Below, piece after piece: positions 41,140 to 50,406 of a stretch of DNA of 64,000 nucleotides; the stretch's first letter is position 1, and every line of letters begins with the position of its first letter. Origin of the DNA: an uncultured Christensenella sp. (GTDB lineage: Bacteria; Bacillota; Clostridia; Christensenellales; UBA3700); the NCBI GenBank assembly GCA_910584635.1, contig CAJUBA010000004.1:1-64000 (forward strand), given 5' to 3'. Below the pieces are notes generated by a model. The model was not told where the DNA came from, did not search any database, and worked only from the letters and a program-made list of their open reading frames with translations. Both the position numbers and the translations under genes were made by a program.

Positions 41140-42945
41140 ATGGCAAATACTACAAACAAGAAAGTATTGGAATTCGTACAAAGCAGAGTTGACCTTTGCA
41201 AGCCGTCCGAAGTAGTTTGGATAACAGGCGAAGAGGCTCAATACAAGGCTTTGACGAAAGAGGCTATTTCTACGGGAGAAATGATTGAACTCAATCAAAA
41301 GACGTTGCCCGGATGTTTGTTGCACCGCACCAAACCCAACGACGTTGCCCGCGTAGAAGGCAGAACTTTCATTTGCTCTCGCAAGGAAGAAGATTGCGGA
41401 CCTACCAACAACTGGTGGAAGCCGTCCGAGGCTTATGAGAAACTTAACGGTATTCTCGAAGGCGCTTATGAGGGACGTACTATGTACGTTATTCCTTTCT
41501 CGATGGGTCCCGTAGGCGGTCCTATCTCCAAAGTAGGTATTGAAGTTACCGATTCTATCTACGTTGTACTCAATATGAGAATCATGACGAGAGTAGGCAA
41601 CGACGTACTTGCTGCATTGGGCGACAGCAACGACTTCGTAAGAGGTACGCACGCTAAATGTAACGTAGATCCCGAAGAGAGATATATATGCCAGTTCCCC
41701 GAAGACAACGCTATTATATCCGTTAACAGCGCTTACGGCGGAAACGTATTGCTCGGCAAGAAGTGTTTTGCATTGAGAATCGCTTCTTATCAAGGTAAGA
41801 ACGAAATGTGGATGGCAGAACACATGCTCATTTTGGGTATTGAAAAACCGAATAAAGAAACCGTTTATATGTGCGCGGCGTTCCCGTCGGCTTGCGGAAA
41901 GACCAACCTTGCAATGTTGATTCCGCCGGAAGGTTACAGAAAGAACGGTTACAAAGTATTTACCGTAGGCGACGATATCGCTTGGATAAAGAAAGGACCG
42001 GACGGCAGACTTTACGCTATCAATCCCGAAAATGGATTCTTCGGCGTTGCTCCCGGCACGAACTCCAAATCCAACTACAACGCTCTCGCATCTACGAGAA
42101 AGAATACAATCTTTACAAACGTTGCTCTTAATCCGGAAACTATGGAAGTATGGTGGGAAGCGCTTGAAAAAGACGCCGCTGACAAGAAAAAGCCGTCCTT
42201 CCTTATCGATTGGACAGGCAAGGATTGGACTCCCGAAACCGTTGACGCGGAAGGCAAGCCCGTTAAAGCGGCTCACCCGAACTCCAGATTTACCGCTCCG
42301 GCTAAGAACTGTCCTTGCATTTCTCCGGAATTTGAAAACGGCGCGGGCGTTCCTATCAGCGCGATAATCTTCGGCGGTCGCCGTCCTTCTACGGTTCCGC
42401 TCGTATATCAAGCGAGAAGTTGGGAACACGGCGTGTTTATCGGCTCTATCATGGGCAGTGAAACGACCGCTGCTGCAACCGGCGCTGTCGGCGTAGTAAG
42501 ACGCGACCCGATGGCTATGCGTCCGTTCTGCGGATACCACATGGGCGATTACTTCCAACACTGGTTGGATATGGGCAAGTCCGTTGACGCAGACAAACAA
42601 CCTAAGTTCTTTAACGTAAACTGGTTCAGAGTAGACGAAAACGGCAATTTCATTTGGCCGGGCTTCGGCGACAATATGCGCGTACTCGACTGGATGCTTA
42701 AGAGAATTGCGGGCGAAGTTGACGCTGTAGAAACTCCTATCGGATACGTACCTAACGCAGAAGACATCAATATCGAAGGTCTTGACGAGTTCTCTATCGA
42801 TACTTTGAAGGGAATTCTCAAAGTCGACAATGCGGCTTGGAACGTAGAGGCTGACGGAATCAAAGAATTCTACAAGTCTTTCGGCGACAAGTTGCCTAAG
42901 GAACTTGCTAAGCAGGCTGACGATTTGAAGAGCAGACTCAACTAA
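41140..42945 (+). CDS. pckG: Phosphoenolpyruvate carboxykinase (GTP)
   Basis: This cytosolic enzyme interconverts oxaloacetate plus GTP with phosphoenolpyruvate, CO2 and GDP. The 601 residues fit the GTP-type family. Seen are the substrate region FSMGPVGGPISK near residue 125, the kinase motif FPSACGKTN near 248, VGDDIAWI near 275, and the GTP-site region RRPSTVPLVYQ near 410. In fermentative anaerobes it can also run in the carboxylating direction. A strong promoter and a terminator frame it as a single gene. Confidence 0.95.
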   Translation: MANTTNKKVLEFVQSRVDLCKPSEVVWITGEEAQYKALTKEAISTGEMIELNQKTLPGCLLHRTKPNDVARVEGRTFICSRKEEDCGPTNNWWKPSEAYEKLNGILEGAYEGRTMYVIPFSMGPVGGPISKVGIEVTDSIYVVLNMRIMTRVGNDVLAALGDSNDFVRGTHAKCNVDPEERYICQFPEDNAIISVNSAYGGNVLLGKKCFALRIASYQGKNEMWMAEHMLILGIEKPNKETVYMCAAFPSACGKTNLAMLIPPEGYRKNGYKVFTVGDDIAWIKKGPDGRLYAINPENGFFGVAPGTNSKSNYNALASTRKNTIFTNVALNPETMEVWWEALEKDAADKKKPSFLIDWTGKDWTPETVDAEGKPVKAAHPNSRFTAPAKNCPCISPEFENGAGVPISAIIFGGRRPSTVPLVYQARSWEHGVFIGSIMGSETTAAATGAVGVVRRDPMAMRPFCGYHMGDYFQHWLDMGKSVDADKQPKFFNVNWFRVDENGNFIWPGFGDNMRVLDWMLKRIAGEVDAVETPIGYVPNAEDINIEGLDEFSIDTLKGILKVDNAAWNVEADGIKEFYKSFGDKLPKELAKQADDLKSRLN

Positions 42946-42963
42946 TAATCAAAAATACAGTAG

Positions 42964-42992
42964 AAAGGGACTTGTTTTACAGGTCCCTTTTT
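42964..42992 (+). terminator. Terminator of pckG
   Basis: Stem AAAGGGAC (42964-42971) with GTCCCTTT (42983-42990) and a T-run. Confidence 0.8.
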
Positions 42993-43132
42993 CATAATTT
43001 TTACATACATTTGACATAACTTACGACTTTACGAAAATTATACTTTTCAAACGAAAATTAGTCGTCTTTCGGCATTTACTTTTAATATTTTTAATGCTAT
43101 ATTTATAGTATAAAGCATGGCGGTGAAAGAGT

Positions 43133-45574
43133 ATGAAAAAACGAATGGACGGATTTGCAAAATTTATTACCAGACACAAAATGCTGATATTATCTCTTGC
43201 TCTTTTACTGACGGTGCTATCTTTGATAGCGTTTACGTTTGTTCACGTCAATTCCAACATTTTCGATTATCTTCCCGACGATATGCAGATGAGTCAAGGC
43301 TTGGATTATATAAAGACCGCTTTCGGCATGGAGGGCGACGCGATTGTAGGCGTAAGCGGCATTACCTATTCGCAATTAAAGAGTAAAATAACGGAAATAG
43401 AGAAGTTGAAAGGCGTAAGCAAAGGCGGGGCGCTTTGGCTGGGGTCGATGTATGAAATGAAGAATTTGGATATATCGTCCATGCTCGACGAGTATGCGGG
43501 CAACTCCGCTATAGCGTCGCAAATCGAGAAAATGCTCAACGATTACGGTTTGACAATGGAGGATTACAAAGTTGTCGACGGAGTGGAGTATACGTGCATT
43601 AAGGATATAGACGTATCCGAAATGGTAGAAGAAATGCTCGAAAAAGACGACGTTTGCAAACTTTTCTTCCCGCAAAATGACGTGTCGATAAAAGACGCGG
43701 TAGAAAAGGATTTGCCGGGCAACTACGTTATCGTCATACAGTTAAACGTGCCGTCGGCTTCCGACGACGCTATGAAAGCGTTGAAGAGCATAGACAAAAT
43801 TTTCGTTGATTACGAATCTTCGATAGGCGGCAGTTCCAAAGTCATTTCCGACCTTTTCGACAGCACTATCAATGAAATGTGGAAATATATAATTATCGCC
43901 GTCCTTGTAATGTTTGTAATATTGCTTTTGACGACGGATAATTTGGTAGAGCCTTTTATCTTAATGCTGACTTTGGGCATAGCCGTTTTAGTCAATATGG
44001 GTACGAATATTATTTTCGGTTCGGTGTCCGTAATAACTTTCTCCGCGGCGTCGGTACTCCAATTAGGACTGTCGATGGACTACGCGATATTCCTTATACA
44101 CTCGTTCAAGGACGAGCGAAAACACGCGCTGACGGACGATCAAGCGATGCGTATCGCTATCCCGAAAGCCTTTTCGACGATAACGGCGTCTTCGCTTACG
44201 ACGGTAGGCGGTTCGCTCGCGTTGCTGTTCATGAGATTTGAAATAGGCGTGGATTTGGGACTTGTTCTTGCAAAAGGCGTTTTCCTTTCGCTGATTACGA
44301 TAATAGTCGTTTTGCCGTGTCTTATACTTTTGACTAGAAAAGGTCAGGAAAAGACGGCGCACGCTGTCGTTATTCCAAAACTCAACAGAGTGGCGAGTTT
44401 TTCTGTCAAGCACAGAAAAGTATTTGCGATAATCTTTGCGGTATTATTTATACCGGTATTGATTCTTCAATCCAAAGTGGAACTCAATTACGTCAAATTC
44501 AGCGATTCAAAAAAGACTCCGACGCAGATAGATACCATAGTAGAGAGTATGTCCAACTCCGTTATCGTCGCGTTGCCTATCTCTTACGCTGACAAAGAAC
44601 AGCAGAAAGAAAACATAAAAAATCATACTTTGAGAGATGAAAACTTAGAATTTATCGAGGAAGTCAAAAACGAATCGACCGACAACGTAATGGGAGTGCT
44701 GGGAATTTATTCGATTGTACCCGAAGAATACTATTCGCTGATAGAATTCATGTGTTCGCTGATGAATAACAAACTTATCGCCTCGCAGTTGCCTGACGAA
44801 GCGGCGACATTGAAAGGACTTGCCGGCGACAATCACGCGCTGTACTTTATAATGATTAAGGATGAGGCGGAAAGCGAAAAAACGTCGCAGACTCTCGCCA
44901 ATATCAAGACTTCTATCAACGAACATTTCGGCGACGACTTTTATCTTACCGGTATGGCTCAAGCCAAAGCCGACCTTGCCGAAATTACGCCGAGAGATTT
45001 CAACGTAATCACTATAGTATCAGTGCTGATAATCTTTTTGATACTGTTGTTGACGATACGCTCTTTTAAGATGTCGGTTTTGATTATCATAGTAATAGAG
45101 TTCGGTATATTCGTCAATCTGTCAATAAACGCTATAACGGGCGCGCCTATAAACTTTATGGGATATATCATAATTTCGTCTATTCAATTGGGTGCTACGG
45201 TCGATTACGCGATATTGTTCTCAGTAAAGTACAAGAATTATATCAAATTTATGCCCGCGCGAGAATCGGCTTACAGGTCGTTGAGCGAATGCGCATTGTC
45301 TGTGCTTACGTCGGTGTCGATAATGGCAGGTTGCTGTCTGTCGGTAGGACTTGTAACGTCCAACTTAATTGCGCGCGAAATAACCGTGCTGATAGCGAGG
45401 GGAAGTATTATAAGCGGAATACTCGTACTCTTCGTGTTGCCTAGCGTAATGATACTTGCGACGGGCAGAGTGGCAAAACTGACCAAAGTAGGAAAGAAGG
45501 CGGCGAAAGTCATAAAGAAAGATATAAATTCGGCGGAAAAAGAGAAAGCAAAAGGGCAGCAAATTGACTTGTAG
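43133..45574 (+). CDS. MMPL/RND-superfamily membrane transporter
   Basis: The 813-residue protein has two repeats of one membrane helix, a large extracellular domain and five helices: helix 1 near 18-40, helices near 240-400, helix 7 near 435, and the last set near 630-790. SMDYAIFLIHSF and TVDYAILFSVKY are the paired Asp/Tyr motifs of helices 4 and 10 typical of MmpL/YdfJ/RND proteins, which export lipids or hydrophobic compounds using a proton gradient. The basic C-terminus is cytosolic. Cargo is unknown. The ribosome site before 43133 is weak. Confidence 0.88.
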   Translation: MKKRMDGFAKFITRHKMLILSLALLLTVLSLIAFTFVHVNSNIFDYLPDDMQMSQGLDYIKTAFGMEGDAIVGVSGITYSQLKSKITEIEKLKGVSKGGALWLGSMYEMKNLDISSMLDEYAGNSAIASQIEKMLNDYGLTMEDYKVVDGVEYTCIKDIDVSEMVEEMLEKDDVCKLFFPQNDVSIKDAVEKDLPGNYVIVIQLNVPSASDDAMKALKSIDKIFVDYESSIGGSSKVISDLFDSTINEMWKYIIIAVLVMFVILLLTTDNLVEPFILMLTLGIAVLVNMGTNIIFGSVSVITFSAASVLQLGLSMDYAIFLIHSFKDERKHALTDDQAMRIAIPKAFSTITASSLTTVGGSLALLFMRFEIGVDLGLVLAKGVFLSLITIIVVLPCLILLTRKGQEKTAHAVVIPKLNRVASFSVKHRKVFAIIFAVLFIPVLILQSKVELNYVKFSDSKKTPTQIDTIVESMSNSVIVALPISYADKEQQKENIKNHTLRDENLEFIEEVKNESTDNVMGVLGIYSIVPEEYYSLIEFMCSLMNNKLIASQLPDEAATLKGLAGDNHALYFIMIKDEAESEKTSQTLANIKTSINEHFGDDFYLTGMAQAKADLAEITPRDFNVITIVSVLIIFLILLLTIRSFKMSVLIIIVIEFGIFVNLSINAITGAPINFMGYIIISSIQLGATVDYAILFSVKYKNYIKFMPARESAYRSLSECALSVLTSVSIMAGCCLSVGLVTSNLIAREITVLIARGSIISGILVLFVLPSVMILATGRVAKLTKVGKKAAKVIKKDINSAEKEKAKGQQIDL

Positions 45575-45744
45575 TAAAACAATTACGGTTGTACTATATT
45601 GATTTGCCTTGACTATTGAATTTTCCAATAGATTCATAAGACGGGTAATTTAGTAACGATAAAGGCAGAGTAAAACTAATCGTATTTTCTGTTCGATAAA
45701 AGTATCCGTATAATATAAACAAATATAAAGTAATTAGAATCTAT

Positions 45745-45775
45745 AAAAAGCGGACGGTTTTCACCGTCCGCGAAT
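45745..45775. terminator. Bidirectional terminator between MMPL gene and serA
   Basis: Stem GCGGACGGT (45750-45758) with ACCGTCCGC (45763-45771), five A to the left and a T-run to the right; it can end both convergent units. Confidence 0.8.
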
Positions 45776-45792
45776 TTTTGTTTATTTGAGTA

Positions 45793-46920
45793 TTAAAGAA
45801 CTCTAACTGCCAACGCTTTGGATTTAAGCGCGTCGATTTCGCTGTCGTTTGCGTTTGACGAAAGGTCGGCGATCACGTAAGCGATGTTTCCGCGAGTAGC
45901 GCTTGCGATAGCGCTGACGTTGGTCAAAGTAGCGTTGACTTGCGCAACTGCGTTTTGAACGTCGGAAGAGATAACGCATACGCGCGCTTTTCCGCTGCGT
46001 TCAACTTGCAATTTGGGGAAGTTTACGCTGTTGACGATATTTCCGTTTTCAAGATAATCTTTGAGTTGGTTGGCTGCCATAACCGCGCAGTTGTCTTCCG
46101 CTTCCGCTGTGGACGCGCCGAGGTGCGGTATAGTGATTACGCCGTCTACGCCCAAAAGTTCGTCGCAGGGAAGGTCGGTAACGTACTTAGCGACTTTGCC
46201 GCCCGCGATAGCCTTCTTGATGTCGTCGTTGTTGACGAGTTCTCCTCTCGCAAGGTTTATGATTCTAACGCCGTCTTTCATAAGCGCGATAGTATCTTTA
46301 TTTACAGAATTCTTTGTCTGCGGAGTAGCGGGAACGTGCAGGGTAATATAATCGCAGTTCTTGTAAATCTCGTTGAGGTCTGTCGTCAACTGTATAGGCA
46401 AATCGGTAGAGGATACGAAAGGATCGTAAGCGATTACTTTCATGCCCAAAGCGAGTACTGCGTTTGCCACAAGTTTGCCGATAGCGCCAAGTCCTACGAT
46501 ACCGAGAGTCTTGCCGAATATTTCCTGTCCTACAAAGGCTTTCTTGCCTTTTTCTACCTGTTTGCTGACTTCGCCGTTTTTCTCTAAATTTTGAGTCCAG
46601 TTGATACCCTCGTAAATTTTTCTCGAAGATACCAAAAGGGAGAAGAGTACGAGTTCTTTGACCGCGTTTGCATTCGCGCCCGGCGTATTGAATACGCATA
46701 CTCCTTTTTCGGTCATTTTGTCAAGCGGAATATTGTTTACGCCCGCGCCCGCTCTCGCAACGGCGATTACGCTTTGGGGCATATCGTATTCGTGCATGGA
46801 AAAACTTCTCAATACGATAGCGCAAGGATTTTTCGCGTCGCTTGTTACGCTATATTTGTCTTGCGTGAGTATAGCGTTGACTTTATTGCTGATTTCGTTG
46901 AGTTTCAATATCTCTTTCAT
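45793..46920 (-). CDS. serA: D-3-phosphoglycerate dehydrogenase
   Basis: This cytosolic NAD enzyme oxidises 3-phosphoglycerate, the first step of serine synthesis. The 375 residues show the NAD-binding GIVGLGAIGKLVAN near 140, catalytic Arg in NLARGEL near 225, and His in PHLGAST near 272. The last 65 residues form an ACT-like domain (ARVCVISSDVQNAVAQVNA), so serine feedback is possible. This short, clostridial-type enzyme follows serC by 15 bases in the same transcript. Confidence 0.93.
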   Translation of the reverse strand: MKEILKLNEISNKVNAILTQDKYSVTSDAKNPCAIVLRSFSMHEYDMPQSVIAVARAGAGVNNIPLDKMTEKGVCVFNTPGANANAVKELVLFSLLVSSRKIYEGINWTQNLEKNGEVSKQVEKGKKAFVGQEIFGKTLGIVGLGAIGKLVANAVLALGMKVIAYDPFVSSTDLPIQLTTDLNEIYKNCDYITLHVPATPQTKNSVNKDTIALMKDGVRIINLARGELVNNDDIKKAIAGGKVAKYVTDLPCDELLGVDGVITIPHLGASTAEAEDNCAVMAANQLKDYLENGNIVNSVNFPKLQVERSGKARVCVISSDVQNAVAQVNATLTNVSAIASATRGNIAYVIADLSSNANDSEIDALKSKALAVRVL

Positions 46921-46935
46921 ATTTATACCTCTTAA

Positions 46936-48006
46936 TTACTTGTTGGCGATTTCAAACTTCTTCATAAACTCAATAAGAGTCTTCACGCCGTCAACCGGCA
47001 TAGCGTTGTAAATAGACGCGCGCATACCGCCTACAAGTCTGTGTCCTTTGAGCGATACAAGACCCGCGGCGCCCGCTTCTTTTACAAACTTAGCGTCAAG
47101 ATCTGCATTAGGAGTAACAAACGGAACGTTCATAAGCGAACGGTCTTCTTTCGCTACGCCGTTGGAGAAGAAGTCGGAGTTGTCGATAAAGTCGTACAAA
47201 AGTCCCGACTTGTATTCGTTTAGTTTTTGCATTTCGCTTACGCCGCCCATCTTTTTGAGATAACGCAAAGTAAGCATAGCCATGTATATCGGGAAGCAAG
47301 GCGGAGTATTGTAAAGACTGTTGTTGTCCGCTTGCGTTTTCCATTTGAGCATTGTGGGGCAGATAGACATGCCTTCTCCGATAAGATCGTTGCGGGCAAT
47401 AACTATCGTTACGCCTGCCGGAGCAAGGTTCTTCTGCGCTCCTGCAAAAAGTACGCCGTATTTGCTTACGTCGATTTTCTCGCTTAAAATGTTGGAGGAA
47501 ATGTCCGCCACAATGTTGGCTTTAGTATTCGGTAATTGAGTAAATCTCGTTCCGAATATAGTATTGTTTTGACAGATATAAAGGTAATCTATATCGTCTC
47601 TGATTTTCAATTCTTTGGGGATATAAGTAAATTTCTTGTCTTCGGAAGAACCTGCTACTGCAACGTCGCCGTATTTTATCGCTTCTTTGTAAGCCTTTTT
47701 CGCAAAGTTGCCCGTAACTATGTAATCCGCTTTTCCGCTTCCGGTGAGAAGATTGAGCGGAACCGCTTCAAACTGTGTAGAACCTCCGCCTTGAACGAAA
47801 ATTACGCTGTAATTGTCGGGGATATTCATAAGTTCCTTAAAAAGGTCGATACACTCGTTGTTGATAGCGTCGTAGAACTTGCTTCTGTGGCTCATTTCGC
47901 ATACGCTCATACCGCTTCCGTCGTAATCGAGGAAATCTCTTTGCGCTTCTTGCAATACTTCCATAGGTAACATGGACGGTCCTGCCGAAAAATTGTAAAC
48001 TCTCAT
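46936..48006 (-). CDS. serC: Phosphoserine aminotransferase
   Basis: This PLP enzyme transfers an amino group from glutamate to 3-phosphohydroxypyruvate, the second step of serine synthesis. The 356 residues begin MRVYNFSAGPSMLP, the family signature, and the PLP Lys is in AGAQKNLAPAG near 196. The ATG at 48006 follows AAAAGGAG; an upstream in-frame extension would swallow that site. It is the first gene of serC-serA; no phosphoserine phosphatase gene is adjacent. Confidence 0.94.
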   Translation of the reverse strand: MRVYNFSAGPSMLPMEVLQEAQRDFLDYDGSGMSVCEMSHRSKFYDAINNECIDLFKELMNIPDNYSVIFVQGGGSTQFEAVPLNLLTGSGKADYIVTGNFAKKAYKEAIKYGDVAVAGSSEDKKFTYIPKELKIRDDIDYLYICQNNTIFGTRFTQLPNTKANIVADISSNILSEKIDVSKYGVLFAGAQKNLAPAGVTIVIARNDLIGEGMSICPTMLKWKTQADNNSLYNTPPCFPIYMAMLTLRYLKKMGGVSEMQKLNEYKSGLLYDFIDNSDFFSNGVAKEDRSLMNVPFVTPNADLDAKFVKEAGAAGLVSLKGHRLVGGMRASIYNAMPVDGVKTLIEFMKKFEIANK

Positions 48007-48058
48007 ATACACTCCTTTTGACTTTGTCAAATATGTAATAAATTTTTAATACTATAAT

Positions 48059-48087
48059 ATTATATCACTCAATAATTAAGTTGGCAA
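48059..48087 (-). promoter_or_regulatory. Promoter of serC-serA
   Basis: On the minus strand: TTGCCA (48087-48082), 17 bp, TATAAT (48064-48059). A TTGAC/GTCAA dyad lies in the short leader (about 48018-48032). The interval 48007-48329 holds this promoter, a family B repeat and the Fic promoter. Confidence 0.78.
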
Positions 48088-48182
48088 ATAATATCAGCAA
48101 TTTGTAAAAAATTTAACAATAACGTTTTGGAAGTATATGAGAAAACCGATTATGGTATTATATTTACTTTTTACGTTTGGTT

Positions 48183-48234
48183 GGGGAAGCGAAGCGTAGT
48201 CGAAGAATCCAGTCTAATGCCGAAGGCTATCCGT
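48183..48234 (+). repeat. Dispersed repeat, family B, direct copy upstream of Fic gene
   Basis: GGGGAAGCGAAGCGTAGTCG... to AATGCCGAAGGCTATCCGTA. Same orientation and similar sequence to 49344-49398 on the far side of the Fic gene. Confidence 0.6.
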
Positions 48235-48268
48235 ATTATAAATAATTGATTGAAATACGAATGAATAC

Positions 48269-48320
48269 TTGATTTTTAGGGAACAATTTGATATAATAAC
48301 AGCATAAAAGTTCCCTAAAA
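48269..48320 (+). promoter_or_regulatory. Fic promoter flanked by a perfect 11-bp inverted repeat
   Basis: TTGATT (48269-48274), 17 bp, TATAAT (48292-48297). TTTTAGGGAAC (48274-48284) and GTTCCCTAAAA (48310-48320) are exact complements; one half fills the spacer after the -35, the other covers about +7 to +17. A bound dimer or a hairpin would block or respond at this promoter. Confidence 0.75.
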
Positions 48321-48329
48321 TGAGTGTGT

Positions 48330-49268
48330 ATGGAAAACAATTTTGAAAAGATTCAAGAATTATTAAGGCAAAGAGCAGAACTGATGGCAAAATTAAATCT
48401 TTTGCCTTATGACGGCACTCCCGAAATAAAAGTAAATGCGAGCGGTAAGTATATTTATTTGAGAAAGCGAGAGAACGGTAAACTTACGTCTAAATACGTA
48501 GATAAATATTCGGATACTCTCTATCAATTGCTGTTGAAGAATTCAAAAGAGGCAAAAGAGTTTAAGAAACTTATTCGCGCGATTGAAAAAGATTTGGCAA
48601 ATCTGGGATTTTCTGCAAGCGATTTATCTCCGAGAGTAGAACTTAATTTGGAATTTGCAAGAATAAATATGAAATCCAATATTTATGACCAAGCAATATT
48701 GGAAGGAGTAGCCACAACGTTTCCGCAAACTGAAACTATCATAGATAACGGTATAGTTTCGGGAATGACCCCGACAGATATTCAAAAGATATTAAATCTA
48801 AAACACGCGTGGGAATTTATTTTGGATAAAGACGTTATATCTTCAAAAACCAATTTCTATATTTTAAGTTATATTGCAAAACTCGTCAACGAAGGATTCT
48901 ATAAGAACGGCGGAAGAATCAGAGCAGTACCCGTTTCAATCGGAGGCACTAATTATGTACCGCCTCTTCCGATAGAAAGCGATATTAAAGATAATATAGA
49001 AACAATTCTTACTCAAGAAAAAGAAATTATAGACAAAGCCATTGACCTATGTCTATATTGTATGAAGACGCAGATATTTAATGACGGCAACAAAAGAGCG
49101 TCTGTAATATTTGCCAATCATTATCTGATTAGTCAAGGAGAAGGACTAATTATTATTCCCGAAAAAGAAGTGCCGCTATTTAGATCGCTTTTAGTGAATT
49201 ATTATGAAAATGAAGATAACAATGCCATTAAAATATTTATGAGAGAGAAGTGTTGGAAAACATTTTGA
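48330..49268 (+). CDS. Fic-domain protein lacking the canonical catalytic His
   Basis: The 312-residue protein has an N-terminal helical region of about 120 residues with a short strand-rich start (YIYLRKRENGKLTSKYV), then a Fic/DOC domain. Its core motif reads QIFNDGNKR from residue 248, where catalytic Fic enzymes have HPFxDGN(G/K)R. The Gln in place of His means AMP transfer by the usual mechanism is unlikely, though natural non-His variants exist. The ATG at 48330 is used. It is autonomous in its promoter and bracketed by family B repeats; it may act as a toxin or be regulatory. Confidence 0.82.
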   Translation: MENNFEKIQELLRQRAELMAKLNLLPYDGTPEIKVNASGKYIYLRKRENGKLTSKYVDKYSDTLYQLLLKNSKEAKEFKKLIRAIEKDLANLGFSASDLSPRVELNLEFARINMKSNIYDQAILEGVATTFPQTETIIDNGIVSGMTPTDIQKILNLKHAWEFILDKDVISSKTNFYILSYIAKLVNEGFYKNGGRIRAVPVSIGGTNYVPPLPIESDIKDNIETILTQEKEIIDKAIDLCLYCMKTQIFNDGNKRASVIFANHYLISQGEGLIIIPEKEVPLFRSLLVNYYENEDNNAIKIFMREKCWKTF

Positions 49269-49315
49269 TAATGGTAAGTAAAAAATCTAACAATAATGGA
49301 TTGCGACAACGTTCA

Positions 49316-49398
49316 CCGACCAGTCGTAAAATCTACTCTTGGTCGGGAAAGCGAAGCGAAGTCGAAATATCTAATTCAATGCCGAAGGCTATCCGTAT
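49316..49398 (+). repeat. Hairpin plus family B repeat downstream of Fic gene
   Basis: CCGACCA (49316-49322) pairs with TGGTCGG (49340-49346); the family B copy runs 49344-49398 (GGGAAAGCGAAGCGAAGTCG... to GCCGAAGGCTATCCGTA). The hairpin CCGACC.. GTAAAATC motif also recurs at 40521-40563. Confidence 0.55.
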
Positions 49399-49461
49399 AA
49401 TAATAAATACCTTAATGTAACGACCTATGCCAATTGGTATAGAAACGATTTAATTTTTAAT

Positions 49462-49704
49462 TTATTCAAATTCAATGTTTCCGTTTAAAAATATAGGGTC
49501 ATTAAGAAAGTCAAGTATGCTAATACCAAAACCTCTTGCAACCATATAAATTGTACTAAGCGTTACAGTTTTGTTCCGTCCTTTCATGATACATTGCATA
49601 CTTCCATGTTGAATGCCCGAATCTTGTTCTAAACGATATTGAGTTATTCTTTTTTCTATTAACAAATTTGCAATTCTTTTTGCAACCGCGTCGTTTACTG
49701 TCAT
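49462..49704 (-). CDS. XRE-family HTH protein
   Basis: The 80-residue protein has a Cro/C1-type HTH (ITQYRLEQDSGIQHGSMQCI, residues about 19-38) and a small hydrophobic C-terminal part (ISILDFLNDPIF). AAGGAGAGG precedes the ATG. It is divergent from the SLOG gene and may repress both through the GAAGGT-TT-ACCTTC palindrome at 49771-49784. It could also be an antitoxin-like partner for the Fic protein; there is no direct evidence. Confidence 0.82.
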   Translation of the reverse strand: MTVNDAVAKRIANLLIEKRITQYRLEQDSGIQHGSMQCIMKGRNKTVTLSTIYMVARGFGISILDFLNDPIFLNGNIEFE

Positions 49705-49770
49705 AATCCTCTCCTTATGTATGTAGATTTGCCTTCATAATAATTTTAAGGTCAACAAATTGCAAAAATA

Positions 49771-49821
49771 GGAAGGTTTACCTTCTCATATTGTTTACAT
49801 TCCCAAAATTTTAATTTATAA
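49771..49821 (+). promoter_or_regulatory. Promoter of the SLOG gene with upstream palindrome
   Basis: GAAGGTTTACCTTC (49771-49784) is a dyad just upstream of TTTACA (49793-49798), 17 bp, TATAAT (49816-49821). The predicted start near 49828 leaves a 32-base leader. Confidence 0.68.
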
Positions 49822-49859
49822 TATATGTATGAATCTTATTTATATATTGAGGTATAGTT

Positions 49860-50384
49860 ATGACATTAGATTTAGAGAAACTAGAAAAAACAACTACTGC
49901 GTGCTTTACGGGGCATAGAAGTCAAAAATTGCCGTGGCGATTTAATGAAGATGACGAGAGATGTAAAAGCATGAAAGAAAAATTGAGAATTGAAATCGTC
50001 AAGGCAATAGAAAACGGTTACAAAACTTTTATTTGCGGAATGGCAATAGGCTTTGACATGATTTGCGCGGAAACGGTGTTGGCGTTGAAAAAGCAATATT
50101 CGGATATTAAACTCATAGGGGCGTTGCCTTGCAAAACTCAAGACAGTAAATGGTTTTATAAAGACAAAATCAGATACAGAAATCTTTTAGATAAACTGGA
50201 CGGAATTCGCTGTATATACGATACGTATATCGGGTCGGAATGTATGTTGGAGCGTAATAGATATATGGTAAACAATTCTTCGCTTTTAATAGCGCTTTTT
50301 GACGGGATTACCATCGGAGGTACAATGTCTACCGTAGAATACGCTAAAATGCAGAATTTGAAAATAGTCGTTATAAGACCGTAA
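49860..50384 (+). CDS. SLOG-family protein, YpsA/DUF1273-like
   Basis: The 174-residue Rossmann-like protein has CFTGHR near residue 15, the segment GMAIGFDMICAETVL near 60 and a late GGTMSTVEYA motif, all typical of YpsA-type SLOG proteins predicted to bind nucleotide-derived ligands. Family members are linked to stress responses, and related SLOG domains appear in defence systems. The gene sits in a small accessory island next to an XRE regulator and a Fic protein. Its ligand is unknown. Confidence 0.85.
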   Translation: MTLDLEKLEKTTTACFTGHRSQKLPWRFNEDDERCKSMKEKLRIEIVKAIENGYKTFICGMAIGFDMICAETVLALKKQYSDIKLIGALPCKTQDSKWFYKDKIRYRNLLDKLDGIRCIYDTYIGSECMLERNRYMVNNSSLLIALFDGITIGGTMSTVEYAKMQNLKIVVIRP

Positions 50385-50406
50385 AAAAACAAATGAGAAG
50401 TAAAAT

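Noticed and set aside
41071..42600. Open frame of 509 codons antisense to pckG
   Set aside because: Mirror image of a strongly supported gene; composition is that of an antisense shadow and there is no promoter or ribosome site.
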